From positions 1 through 40,835 of the forward strand of contig JAQGAU010000104.1 of the NCBI GenBank assembly GCA_034698045.1: a stretch of DNA of 40,835 nucleotides, read 5' to 3'. The position numbers were made by a program, and so were the translations under genes. Under the pieces are notes generated by a model that was given only the letters and a program-made list of their open reading frames with translations, was not told the DNA's origin and searched no databases. The stretch comes from Paramacrobiotus richtersi (Eukaryota; Tardigrada; Eutardigrada; Parachela; Macrobiotidae). Of the stretch, positions 1 to 10,069 are shown piece by piece. Position 1 is the stretch's first letter. Each line of letters opens with the position of its first letter.

Positions 1-77
1 TACAACGAACTACACTGGCTACAACGAACTACACTAGCTACAACGAACTACACTGGCTACAACGAACTACACTGGCT
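1..77. repeat. 19-nt tandem repeat, about 4 copies, open at left edge
   Basis: Four head-to-tail copies of a 19-nt unit (tacaacgaactacactggc) fill the first 77 bases. One copy carries a g-to-a change (ctagc). The array starts at base 1, so it continues outside the window and its true copy number is unknown. There are no spacers, so it is a minisatellite and not a CRISPR array. Confidence 0.95.
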
Positions 78-820
78 TCTAATCTTCGCCGTCACATTTG
101 TGAAGTCTGCATTTTTCTCTAACTGTTCATGTATTGCGCAACAACAGGACACCGCGCAGAAACGGACGACGAATGGAGCACCGATTTCTGGTTAACAAAG
201 CCGCCGTAGAACGGTTCAAGTGTTATTGATTGTTTCAGTGATTCGATGGTACAGTTTCACGCTGATGTAGATTTGAGCGAAGTTTTCCCTTGAAAAGACG
301 CCATCGAACGGACGATCACATTCTCTCTTACAGCGACGAACTAGCCGGTTGACAGATCGAATGGCTCATTAGAAACATCGCATATGTAAACTGCCGGTGT
401 TGTCACAAACAAACTGTGAACTGTCAAACTTTAATATGTTCATCATCGAAGCCAGTATAGCGTTTGGTTTTCGCAGTGAGACAAATGCACTTGGAAAGCA
501 GCATTAATCTTAGATCTTGTGTCGAAAGCATCAAAACGTCAGCAGCAACAAATCGAGCATGAAATAAAATACGATTTTACCAAAATGTCACTTTCGCCCT
601 TTGGGAAAAGGCCATGATAGTGAGTTTTATTATTAGCGTCTGCACCATAAAAAGACTGCTTGTCATTCCACTTCAAGTCGAAAACAGTGACTACGCTATG
701 GTCCAGTCCATGTTGTTGTACACAGCACTAATCTTATAAAATAACTTAAAATCCTTAGTTAGGCAGCCATTTCTTAACAAAAAAGAGGTTGGATTCGTTT
801 GTTGCATTAACATATCATCA
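78..820. other. 5' flank of the Gly/Gln/Asn-rich gene; no gene seen
   Basis: I see no convincing coding exon, RNA gene or repeat here. It presumably contains the promoter and 5' UTR of the gene starting at 821. I could not assign a TATA box with any confidence. Confidence 0.5.
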
Positions 821-2810
821 ATGGCATCGGGATTAGCACTGATACTGTTATCTTCGATCGCGCTAGCATTCTGCGGTAAGTCTGGTGACCTTCTTTCTAA
901 TGTACCAGCAACTTAACTGTTCCTCTTTCTGACAGTTAACGATTAAAAAGCGCAAGCATGGTCATGCGCTATCGACTAATTCATATTCCAGAGTTTTTCC
1001 AGTTTTCAGCTTTGACACAGTTACAATTTACATACAGCAGACGTGTCCGTAGACATCTAGCGGAAAGGGGCTCACAGAGGCTCGTCCGTTTCTGTTTCGC
1101 TATGTAAAAACACTAACAACATTTTCTGTTGGTTCCTGAAATGTTGACCGATTTAGTTCGATCAAAATGCCAATAAAGGCGATTAATGTGTGTATTTGTT
1201 TCTTTAACTTGCCGCTTTATACGTCCAGTTTCTTTTCAGATCTGAACCTTCCCGATATCAGAGTCCGGCTGCAGGCACGGCAGGATGAAAATCTCTTCGA
1301 GCTGAACGCACTCACTCCGCGTCAGGGAAGTCTCACGCAGCAGCTGCTGGCGCTACTGCAGAAACCGGAACCGGTAGATAATGTGCAAATTCCACTGGAA
1401 GACCCTAATCTACGGGTGGTTCGACCAGCTGGAGGGAATGTACTGCGAGGTGGTGCCGCCGTTGTTGGCCTGAAAACGGATGACGCGGGTGGCGGAAGTA
1501 ATGGGGAGCAAAACGGAAATAGTGGTAGTCAGAATGGAGGCAATGGTGGTCAGAGTGGAAACAGTGGCGGTCAAAGTGGAAATGATGGCGGTCAAAACGT
1601 AAATAACGGCAATCAGAACGGAGGTCAAAACGGAACACTGGTGGTCAGAATGGAAACACTGGTGGTCAGAATGGAAATAATGGTGGTCAAAGCGAAAGTA
1701 ACGGTGGTCAGGATGGAAACCATGGCGATCAGATCGGAGACAATGGCGGTCAGAATGCAAATAATGGTGGTCAGAACGGGAACAACGGGGGTCAAGGGGG
1801 AAATACCGGGAATCAAAATACACCGCTGATCTCAACGGACGGCACGTCGGCTCCCACAAAGGCCCGAACTGTGGCACCTTCATCAGCCGGAACACCGGCA
1901 CCTTCATCTGGCGTTACGCCGGCGCCAGCGTCAGGCACACTGACAGCGCCCTCAACGGCAGCAACCCCGTCACCGTCGTCAGGCAGGACCGTGGCGCCGT
2001 CCACAGGCAGAACCGCGGCCGCCTAAACGGGTACAACGACTGCGTCCTCAGTGAGTGAAAGTGCTACACCAACAACGGATGGAAACTTACAGCTGTCAAC
2101 GGACGGAGGTTCGTTACCGAACGCCGGCACCATGTCCTCAACGTCGATAGGCAGTGCCGTCACTGGAACCCCGGTGCTCGCCGGTGTTACTGCAATTACA
2201 GCCACTCAGTCGCCCGTTCCAGCGGTTACTACGTTGACGAACAGCTTCGGCGCGTCGTACGTCTCGGCTAGCTATGGAAGCAGCAGCTCAGGCTATGGAA
2301 GCTCTGGAACGACCAGTGCCGGTTCCTTCGGAGCACCTGCTTCGGCAGGCAGTTCTAGTTCACTTGGTAAGGCTGTATGTTTCGCTCGCAATCAACGTGG
2401 TGAGACGTCCGGTGCATGTCCTTGACAGGAGTTTACAAATTTTCTTCATCATACAGAAGAATTTTCCTTTCTGACGTACGTATTGAAAGCACCTACCTTC
2501 ATAAACTCGTAATACATTTCGTGAACGAGCGACAGCTACCTACACTGCATTTTGAACTTTTCCCCTAGGTGTCCCATACGGCCGCTACACGGAGGTGCAG
2601 TATTTCCCTTACGCCCAGAACGCACCCAATCAGCTAACCCATCCAATCATGTTTTCGCCTTATTTGCCAAGTAAGTCGAAACACGAAGCCGGCTTTCATA
2701 TGCTGGAGTTATTCCGGTGGTAACTGTTTAATTAAATTAATTTTGCAGTTCCATCTTACATCAACAAATATTTTGGACTCAGCTTGCCTCTAGTCATGGG
2801 CCGGCGATAA
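821..2810 (+). pseudogene. Secreted Gly/Gln/Asn-rich, Ser/Thr/Pro-rich protein gene, interrupted
   Basis: I do not recognise the family. Four exons fit: 821-875, 1240-2366, 2569-2670 and 2749-2810, with GTAAGT/GTAAGG donors and CAG/TAG acceptors. Exon 1 encodes an 18-residue signal peptide (MASGLALILLSSIALAFC). Exon 2 starts with a leucine-containing segment, then about 15 imperfect GGQNGNN-like repeats (about 1490-1815), then a Thr/Ala/Pro/Ser-rich, mucin-like stretch. Exons 3-4 add a Tyr/Pro-rich end (GVPYGRY; stop TAA 2808-2810). Two lesions break it. One base is missing near 1634-1636 relative to the neighbouring repeat copies, which diverts reading to a stop at 1827-1829 (about 214 residues). 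Once the frame is restored, an in-frame TAA remains at 2024-2026. The exon 2/exon 3 phase agrees only if the missing base is put back, giving about 448 residues. It could be a structural extracellular protein (glue, cuticle or matrix), but that is a guess from composition. The breaks may be real or assembly errors. Confidence 0.7.
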
Positions 2811-3875
2811 AGGAATTTTAAACCTGATTTTGTCTTCCACTAGCTAATTAGCTGCTACTTTGTTCCTTTGTTTTCGCTGAATTGTATGTACTTCCGTACA
2901 TGTTGACAGCACAGATTTTAACGAGAACGATTGCCTTCCTGTACTTACTTGTATGAGTCTTGCTCGGTTGAGAGATCCTGCAGTGCACAAAGTCCAAGAT
3001 CGAGCGAAATCTCGATGCAAGGAATTAGTCGATGTCCGAATGAGAAGCTTTTGGATCGATCACCTTCTTTCGTACGATTTGCCTTCGTTCGTAAGATATC
3101 GTAACTCTTCCAATCACGTTTGTAAACATCCTGGTAAACGCCGAGCAGGCATCCCAACCAACTTAATAAAAATCTTCCCGTTAACGCCACAGTATCTGTA
3201 CGGAAAATGTTAAATTCAGTAAATTACTGATCAGCGCTCATCATACTATACAGTATGTATTTTCTAGCCGAGGCTAAATGGATGACTTTGTTTTTGGAGC
3301 GAAAATTACCCAACAGAGAGATTCAAGGTGTTTTAGCAAATTTTGGATATTTTAAAAACAAACGTTATTTGAGTGTGAGGGGAAAAGTTTGAGTGTCTAA
3401 AAGGTCTTAAACCTGGACATAGCCCGCTTATTGGGTATACCCATTGGTGCAGAGCGCAGAAATATCTGGGTGAGCAAAGTTTAGAATCTGGCCATTCGGA
3501 TACAGTGAAATTAAGATTATTCACTGTAACTCTCAAGCAAAATTACGTTTGCTAGGCACCTTCGATAATGCACGGGAACGAGGCGCGAATGACCATACAG
3601 ACTATGTTTCGGCTAATGTGCAATACGCTGCACCTCGCACTAAATTACAATGCAAGTGAGGCAAACGTATTACCACTTAGCGCACGTATATTTCCGGTAC
3701 CAAGAACGCAATATCAGGGCCGCGGTGGTCTAATTCAGTTATAACAGCTCCCTGGATTCGGATGAACAGAGCATGACACAGAAACCCACTCTGATAAGAA
3801 CGCTTACATCTGCATGTTTTCAGTCGGCGTTGAAGAAAATATTGCAACACAGCAGCCATTTTAACACTTCGACTG
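2811..3875. other. Intergenic; no supported gene
   Basis: This is the 3' flank of the Gln/Asn-rich gene. Short open frames on both strands here (for example 2953-3213) have no initiation context, splice partners or recognisable domain, and I treat them as chance. Confidence 0.5.
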
Positions 3876-3987
3876 AAGCCACTCGCTAGTAATTAAGAGA
3901 ACAATAGTGCATTGTTTCTATATCTATGTATATCTATAGATATAGAAACAATGCACTATTGTTCTCTTAATTACTAGCGAGTGGCTT
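3876..3987. repeat. Near-perfect palindrome: 52-bp arms, 8-nt loop
   Basis: Positions 3876-3927 are the exact reverse complement of 3936-3987, separated by only 8 nt (gtatatct). Pairing fails at 3875/3988. Weaker similarity resumes outside (ttcga at about 3868-3872 against tcgaa at about 3990-3994). A transcript would fold into a perfect 52-bp hairpin. Options are a fold-back or MITE-type element, a small-RNA precursor, or a library or assembly inversion artefact. No terminal target duplication is obvious and no transposase is nearby. Confidence 0.95.
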
Positions 3988-4569
3988 TGCTTCGACATGC
4001 TCCAAGACGAGTGCGATGGCTGATGTCAAGTGAATTAAGCCGCTTCGACCACAAAGTACTGCCTGGATTTGCCGATTAATCATTAACGAGCATTAGTTGC
4101 AACTTTTGTATGTGTGTTTCAAATCTGACAAGTAAGTCAGCAGTCTAGCATAATGCTGTACAAAATTGCTGATGTTGATAGCGGCATTTAAAAGGCTAAG
4201 AAGCTGAACTGCTGTAATTATCGTCTGCAAAGTACACCGCACATGCATAAAAAAGCCTGCCGGGTTTCGCTAATTACCAGTCAAGAGAGAACGTGGCCGT
4301 CTTTTAGCTGTCTTCTTCGCGTAGCGCTGAGACTGATAGAAACTATAACACAAACTACTGCCGCGGAGTCCTACTCCTGGAGCACAAGAACGTAAGTAGT
4401 AATCTGTCGCATCAATACATATGCTGTGGAATATGTATGTGGTTAAATCTAATTAACATCGCTAATTTTCCTATTACAGTACATATTAGATATTATTATT
4501 ACAGCACGAAATGAGACTGGAATTGGTAGTTGTCGTAGAAAACACATTTTAATCTATATAGCTCATGCA
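3988..4569. other. Upstream region of the first SDR gene
   Basis: I see no coding exon or RNA gene in these 580 bases. They presumably hold the promoter and 5' UTR of the dehydrogenase gene starting at 4570. Confidence 0.45.
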
Positions 4570-5941
4570 ATGGAACGCTGGCGAGGAAGAATCGCTTTAG
4601 TGACCGGCGCTTCATCCGGGATTGGATTTGCTGTTGCTGATGCTCTGGCACGGAATGGCATGAAAGTCATTGGATGTGCACGCAATACGGAAAAAATCCT
4701 GGTAATTTCTGATCTACTCTCGCTTAATATTTACTGAAGTGGAGAGGACGTTTTGTGGCACAGGAATTAGGGAAGAAATACGAAAATGGTCCGGGTAGCG
4801 TGGAAGCCATCCAGTGCGATCTTGGCAAGGCGGAGCAGCTTGAAGCCATGTTCCAGCAGATCGTGAAGAAGCACAAACATATCGACGTTCTGATTAATAA
4901 TGCCGGAAATCTCCTTCCGGAACCTCTGATATCCGGAAATACTGAAAAATGGCGACAAATGCTAGAGGTTAAGACCTGAGCAGCAAATCGTTTTCCACAG
5001 CGTTTTCCATTATCCTGGCATTTCGTAACCGTTTAAGTGGAGTACTTTTAACAAACAACTGTTCCAGGTTAACGTGCTGGGATTGAGCATTTGTGCGAGG
5101 GAAGCGATTAAGCTGATGCAGAAGGATGGTGTTACCGATGGTACCATTATTAACATGAGCAGGTGATCATCCTTTTGCTTTTGGCAACAAACGTACACTG
5201 GTCTGGAGGTTGGCGGTTTGTCTGTAGTTATATAGGTCACTTTCCGATTTCTGTAATGGGATCCATTGCCCATTTTTGCGCTGGAACTAAAGCCATGGTC
5301 ACATCGCTTACGGAGTCTTTGCATCGGGAAGTTCGTGCCATTCAGCCAAAGAACAATATCCGCATTACTGTGAGCACCAGTATCTAAATTTTTAAAAGTA
5401 TAATTTGTCTTATCCGCTGACCATTTTAGGACAAGTTGACAACAAAGCTTAAAATGGAAAGTAATAACACAGCACATTTAAGTGGTACTGTTAACGTAAG
5501 ATTATCGATTGCAGCACATATCGAAAATCAAAATTACACAGTAAAAGTATTGTTTCTTTTCATTTAATTATTTTGAAATAGCCAAAAGTAAGCTACGGGG
5601 TATCATTTTGTACAGTCTAAACAGAGTTCACTATAAAACGGAACGACGAGAGTGCATAATTAATGCACTTTGAATTCCAGTCGTACCAAATTAATAGTTA
5701 ATCACAGAGCAAATCAGATTACTTGCGGTGTCAAAATATGTATGTGTACTGAATGTTATAGGATATCAGTCCAGGAACGGTAGCATCTGAAGGCGCTAGA
5801 CGAGCGATGGGCGATGAGTATACCTACGAAAGACTGCATCCCAGTGACATTGCTGACAGTGTACTGTTCGTTCTGTCCGCGCCGCAACATGTCAACATCA
5901 AAACGCTCCTGGTGTCCCCAACCCAAGAGCTGACCTTGTGA
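4570..5941 (+). CDS. DHRS11-like short-chain dehydrogenase, catalytic Tyr replaced by Cys
   Basis: This is a classical SDR of the DHRS11/farnesol-dehydrogenase type, 250 residues. Five exons are predicted: 4570-4701, 4764-4967, 5068-5162, 5228-5369 and 5762-5941. They match the exon boundaries of the paralogue at 7545. Visible motifs are the NAD(P)-binding TGASSGIG (residues 14-21), LINNAG, the NVLGLS helix Asn, the Ser strand (INMSSYIG), ISPG and a C-terminal SPTQ. In members of this family that work as oxidoreductases, Tyr and Lys of YxxxK act in hydride transfer. Here the aligned segment reads HFCAGTK, so the Lys remains but Tyr is Cys (codon TGC). The last exon is 11 codons shorter than in the paralogue. 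The intron 3 donor (GTGATC) is weak. An AATAAA lies at 6133-6138. The cofactor fold is probably kept; ordinary dehydrogenase activity is doubtful. It may be a pseudoenzyme or a decaying copy. Substrate cannot be told from sequence. Confidence 0.85.
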
Positions 5942-6883
5942 AGTCCAGTTGAGGCAACAATAATGCAACTGTAGCTTCCGTGAGTTTTTTAAGATATGTT
6001 ATTTACGCTAAAGACTAAAAACAGGAACACAATAAGTTCAGTATGAATAGTAAGTTCAGTATGAAGTAAGGAATACATTCTGCATCCATGTTAAAGTATG
6101 GAGGTGTGGAATGAAAAGCAACAAGACCGCAAAATAAAACTTGTGTCCCAGTACAGCTATGAAAGCGCAATTGATTATTGATGGTCAGTCGAATCGTGAC
6201 CAAGATTCTACAAAACAACCTCTACTTGCATCAACAGCATAGTCAGAAAGCGCGGAAATTGTCACGGTTGATTATAGTGTGCTTTCGAAGTTATGACGTA
6301 GAACTTCAGACAAACATAATTTATTGCTCAGAGATAAGCAGTTTGCTCGGGAAAGGCCTAACGCGGCCTAGCAGATGGAGTACAACAGCGGATTTTTCGG
6401 ACTGCCTTGTACCTTGCTTTTTTTTGGACGAACGATTAACGATTTCAGCTGAAAGTGTCCTCGACAGCTCTTTCGAGCAGCGTTTCAGGTAAACTGCTAG
6501 ACATCTGTTAATGTTTTGTTGAGAAATTTTCCTGTAAGGACCGAGAAAGACTGAGTCGTTCAGTTTACGCAAGCTTTAGCTCTACGTGAGTTGTGACAGA
6601 CATTATATTTTGTATTTCTTCACAAGAAACGGAAGCCATATGTAGCGATACAACTGCTGCTACATGAACCGAGATGTGCATGATACCATTAACCATTAGA
6701 GAAACAATGGTGGCGGTACACGAACATACATGAATAAGGCAAGTGCTGCTTGTTTGATACCGGTTTACTCAGTGAAGTGGTAGTGTACCTGGAGGTTCAA
6801 AGTCTGTGGTGCATGAATACTCGAGATCGTCTTTATGATTGCGTACAGATGCTGCGTTTAACTTAGATTTGCATGTTGAGCAA
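5942..6883. other. 3' flank of the first SDR gene; small direct repeat
   Basis: The region holds a likely polyadenylation signal AATAAA at 6133-6138, about 190 nt past the stop codon. It also has a short direct repeat of 15 nt (taagttcagtatgaa) at 6033-6047 and 6051-6065. Nothing else is recognisable before the tRNA. Confidence 0.5.
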
Positions 6884-6976
6884 CCGATGATAGCTCAGTT
6901 GGCAGAGCGGGCGGCTGTAGAAAATACCCACTGACCAGTAACCGCCAGGTCCTGAGTTCAATTCTCAGTCGTCGGA
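6884..6976 (+). tRNA. tRNA-Tyr(GTA) with 20-nt intron
   Basis: A full cloverleaf is visible. The acceptor stem pairs ccgatga with tcgtcgg, followed by discriminator A. The D arm is gctc/gagc, the anticodon stem ggcgg/ccgcc, and the T arm ctgag/ctcag around ttcaatt. The anticodon GTA is at 6917-6919. An intron at 6921-6940 sits after position 37, the canonical place, and contains tac, which could pair with the anticodon. The mature length would be 73 nt before CCA addition. A long T run follows. Confidence 0.97.
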
Positions 6977-6981
6977 AAATC

Positions 6982-6990
6982 TTTTTTTTT
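6982..6990 (+). terminator. Pol III T-tract terminator of tRNA-Tyr copy 1
   Basis: An uninterrupted run of T starts five bases after the tRNA 3' end, the standard RNA polymerase III stop signal. Confidence 0.9.
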
Positions 6991-7544
6991 GTTTGATCGA
7001 ATTTTGCGTACAGCTGTTCAAACAGTACGCCACCATACCAGCCGCCTTTTACTGCTGCCGGGTCTTTGTTTCTATACCGCTACAGTCGTCTCTGGTTTGC
7101 TCTATTGTCCATCTATTCTGCAAATTTCAAAACAGCGCTTTCACGATATGGAACCGGTTTCTTCAGGATGATCGTTCGCTCTGTATAGATACTTCGGCCG
7201 CATCTTACTCGCTTTACATTTACAAGTTAGTTGTTAGGTGTACTGAATTTGCTACAAGTTGCCCACAACGATACTAGTTTTCGCTGTACTTCGGCGGTGT
7301 TCATGAAAATTCACAGTTAGCAGAAGTATCAGTGCAGCTGCTCGACGCAAGAAAATGCCTGGGGCATTATAGTCTGGCTGGGCCGGAACGGTTATCGCGG
7401 AACAATTCCATATTGCGCAGCAGATTTTTTCCAAATAGTTGTCAAATCGATTATCTTAGGCGTTCTACCGAAATTCTGCTTCGCTGGTGTGTCGCCTTTT
7501 CCTGTTCTAATCACGCACACGCGAGCATTCTATTTCCTTACAAA
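6991..7544. other. Region between tRNA-Tyr and the second SDR gene
   Basis: No separate gene is supported. An open frame from 7332 runs into SDR exon 1 in phase, but its residues do not resemble an SDR N-terminus and have no counterpart in the first copy. I read it as 5' UTR or promoter. Confidence 0.5.
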
Positions 7545-8733
7545 ATGGAACGTTTGAAAGGAAAGAGAGCCTTGGTGACCGGAGCGTCAGCGGGAATCGG
7601 TTACTGTATCGCCGATGCACTGGCGCGTAGTGGAATGCATGTCGTCGGCTGCGCTCGCAATCTCGAAAAAATCCAGGTAAATCTCCTCATCCGCTCACGT
7701 ATTGATAGAGCACTTGTCAGAGATATCTTTGTAAGTTCAGGAACTAGCAAAGAAACACCAACAAGGACCTGGAAGCATCGAGGCAATCCAGTGCGATGTC
7801 AGTAATGAAAACCAGATTAAAGCCATGTTCGAGCAGATTGAGAAGAAATATAAATACGTCGATGTGTTGGTTAATAACGCGGGCCTGGTTAAGCTGGACT
7901 CGTTGGTGTCGGGGAGGACCGAAAAATGGCGCGAGATGCTAGAGGTAAGCTGTGGTTTCTCCAGAAGCAGTTCATGCAGAGACCGAAGAAACACGCTTGT
8001 TGCACTCACGATTCATCTTAGCTTTCTATTGTGGTTTACATCAGGTTAACGTCTTGGGATTGAGCATTTGCTCTCGGGAAATGCTGAAGTTATTGCAGCA
8101 GAACGGAGTCACTGAAGGCGACATAATCAATATTAACAGGTATACTTCTACAGAATTTGGTTACACTTCCACACAGTGTTTGCGCAGTCAGTTATTGCCT
8201 GCATATCGGAAAAATATATATGTAAGGCAAAGGATATGTAGCATGCAGCTTCTCGCAGTATCGAGTTTCAGAAGTACAAATCGCTTTTTTCGCACGACTG
8301 GAGTAGTGTTTTGTTTGTAGCCTTGTGGGGCATGTGGATATCGATTACGCCAGCACCCATTTTTATGCCGGGACCAAGCACATGGTCACCTCATTGACCG
8401 AATCATTGCACCGGGAAGTGCGGGCCATGCAGCCCAAGAACAACATTAGAATCACGGTAAGGTCCAGTCTTTCTTCTTGGCGTAGCACTCTGCAAAACTT
8501 ACGTGTTGATATTGCTACAGGACATTAGTCCCGGAGTTGTGGCAACGGAAATCATGCAGAGAAGCTTCGCCGACGTGGAGCAGGCACCAGCGCCTTCCCC
8601 CGCCGGGGCCGTCCAGTATGAGAAACTCAGCGGGAAGGATATAGCGGACGGTGTACTGTACGTTTTGTCTGCGCCACCGCATGTTAATGTCAAGACACTG
8701 ATCATCTGCCCGACACAGCAACCGCAGCTGTAA
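7545..8733 (+). CDS. DHRS11-like short-chain dehydrogenase, active site intact
   Basis: This is a classical NADP(H)-type SDR, 259 residues, similar in length to animal DHRS11 proteins. Exons are 7545-7676, 7741-7944, 8045-8139, 8321-8456 and 8521-8733. Exons 1, 2 and 3 have the same lengths as in the upstream paralogue (132, 204 and 95 nt). Motifs are TGASAGIG (residues 14-21), the basic CARN segment after beta-2 that suggests NADP preference, LVNNAG, NVLGLS, the Ser strand INSLVG, the catalytic YAGTK, ISPG and a terminal PTQ. The N-S-Y-K tetrad is complete. It should be a cytosolic carbonyl or alcohol oxidoreductase; relatives act on steroids, retinoids or farnesol, but the substrate is not readable here. 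The start at 7545 is chosen because MERLKGK aligns with MERWRGR of the paralogue. An AATAAA lies at 8796-8801. The gene sits between two inverted tRNA-Tyr genes. Confidence 0.92.
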
Positions 8734-9128
8734 AGGCTTTATTATCAGCGAGATAGTGGCATCACAGAGAACTGCGCTCTGCCAACTGTCAGTCAAATAA
8801 AGTGCCTACGAATTATGATGATCCACTCACACTTTACGCATTTGGCAAGCGTTTGTTCGTTATACGTTCAGAGTTGTCGATTAGTACTAGTAGAATTTCT
8901 GCCGATTCTACTGTAGAATTATGGCATAGTATCTGAGCGAAGCTGTATTAGTTCACAATCAGTTTACCCAGTATTCGAGATGGATCTGGTAGACAAGATA
9001 AAGCGATGCACAATATCATTATAGTAAGTTATTGTAAGGACCACCCCGGTTATCTAACAATTGTAAGAAATCGTAATATTGTTGTATGCCTTTGTAATTA
9101 ATTTGGCATGAAAAAAAGTAAAAAATTT
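8734..9128. other. 3' flank of the second SDR gene and tRNA terminator zone
   Basis: It contains the AATAAA polyadenylation signal at 8796-8801. Near 9111-9125 there are A-runs that act as T-tract terminators for the minus-strand tRNA. No coding exon is seen. Confidence 0.6.
9120..9125 (-). terminator. Pol III T-tract terminator of tRNA-Tyr copy 2
   Basis: Six T on the minus strand follow shortly after the tRNA 3' end, with a second run of seven (9111-9117) as a backup. Confidence 0.85.
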
Positions 9129-9217
9129 TCCGACGACTGAGAATTGAACTCAGGACCTGGCGGTATCTACAGATCAGGAACTACAGCCGCCCGCTCTGCC
9201 AACTGAGCTATCATCGG
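9129..9217 (-). tRNA. tRNA-Tyr(GTA) with 16-nt intron
   Basis: The mature part is base-for-base identical to the tRNA at 6884-6976: same acceptor, D, anticodon and T arms. The anticodon GTA is read from 9184-9182. The intron (9165-9180) is 16 nt and unrelated in sequence to the 20-nt intron of the other copy. The two genes face away from the SDR gene between them, so the pair is inverted. The short upstream motif agcaa is shared by both copies. Confidence 0.97.
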
Positions 9218-10069
9218 TTGCTTAGATGTAGTTTAAACTTTAATGTGTACAGGTGATCAACGATCCACGTAGTAACAACAGATCCTAATCAAGAGCGGTG
9301 AATTGTCTTCGGCTTGGAGAGTTCAAGTATAACAAGCAACTTGGTCAAGGTCGCATACTAACACTGCACTGCACAACACTTGCATCAGATCGGTATATCA
9401 CAGACAGCTGGCAAAGCGGACGGCAGTACAGTACGTCTGAAGTGCAGCCAGAGAAAAATGCCGGTAAACTGGTACAGCCGGTTTTTCGATGTACCGTACA
9501 CAATAATATCGTAACGCACGTAAGGACTATGAAACGCTGGGGCACAGATATCAACATACTTACATATTTTGATGTACACAGAACCACAGCGGATGAAAGA
9601 ATTTAAACTCTACTGTTAAAATAAGTACGCACTTGTATCAACACGATATTAGGCTGCAAAACACATTTAATACGACTAGCATGTGTAGGATGAATACAAA
9701 ATTCTTGAAAAGTATGTTATAAATGCCAAATCCAGCGCTGTACATTGGTTATAGATGCGCAGTTTGCACACAGGTCACTTTATTGACTTTGTAGTTTGTC
9801 TTTAATATCAAATAACATTTCTTTATGGGTCTTAACCAATGGGACGAACACTACTACCTACAAAACTCGATAAAAAAACATCAGAAATTCTCCTGTCATG
9901 TAAATGCTAGCAACAATCACAACAGTAAACTGCTCAACTATAGGCATTTTTGACAAGAACGAAATACGTATTCACCGATTTACAAAACTAATACTAAAGC
10001 GAAAGCATTAGTGAATGAGAAAAACTGCCGAGTTTTCAATGAGAATCATCAAGAGAGAAACGTATACAG
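9218..10069. other. Intergenic between tRNA-Tyr and the leucine-rich array
   Basis: This is the 3' flank of gene A. A minus-strand AATAAA (plus-strand positions 9779-9784) lies about 290 nt beyond the stop codon of A and may be its polyadenylation signal. The open frame at 9298-9606 has no recognisable domain and is not called. Confidence 0.45.

Noticed and set aside
1-77. Possible CRISPR-like repeat
   Set aside because: Copies are directly adjacent with no spacers and the organism is eukaryotic; it is a minisatellite.
2953-3213. Open frame of 86 codons on + (and a 81-codon frame on -)
   Set aside because: No domain, signal peptide, splice partners or homologous copy; length is within chance for this composition.
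5010-5477. 155-codon minus-strand open frame over the first SDR gene
   Set aside because: It is antisense to exons 3 and 4 of the SDR and crosses their introns; the sense strand explains the conservation.
7332-7544. N-terminal extension of the second SDR
   Set aside because: The frame is open, but the residues do not resemble an SDR and the paralogue has no such extension; MERLKGK is the better start.
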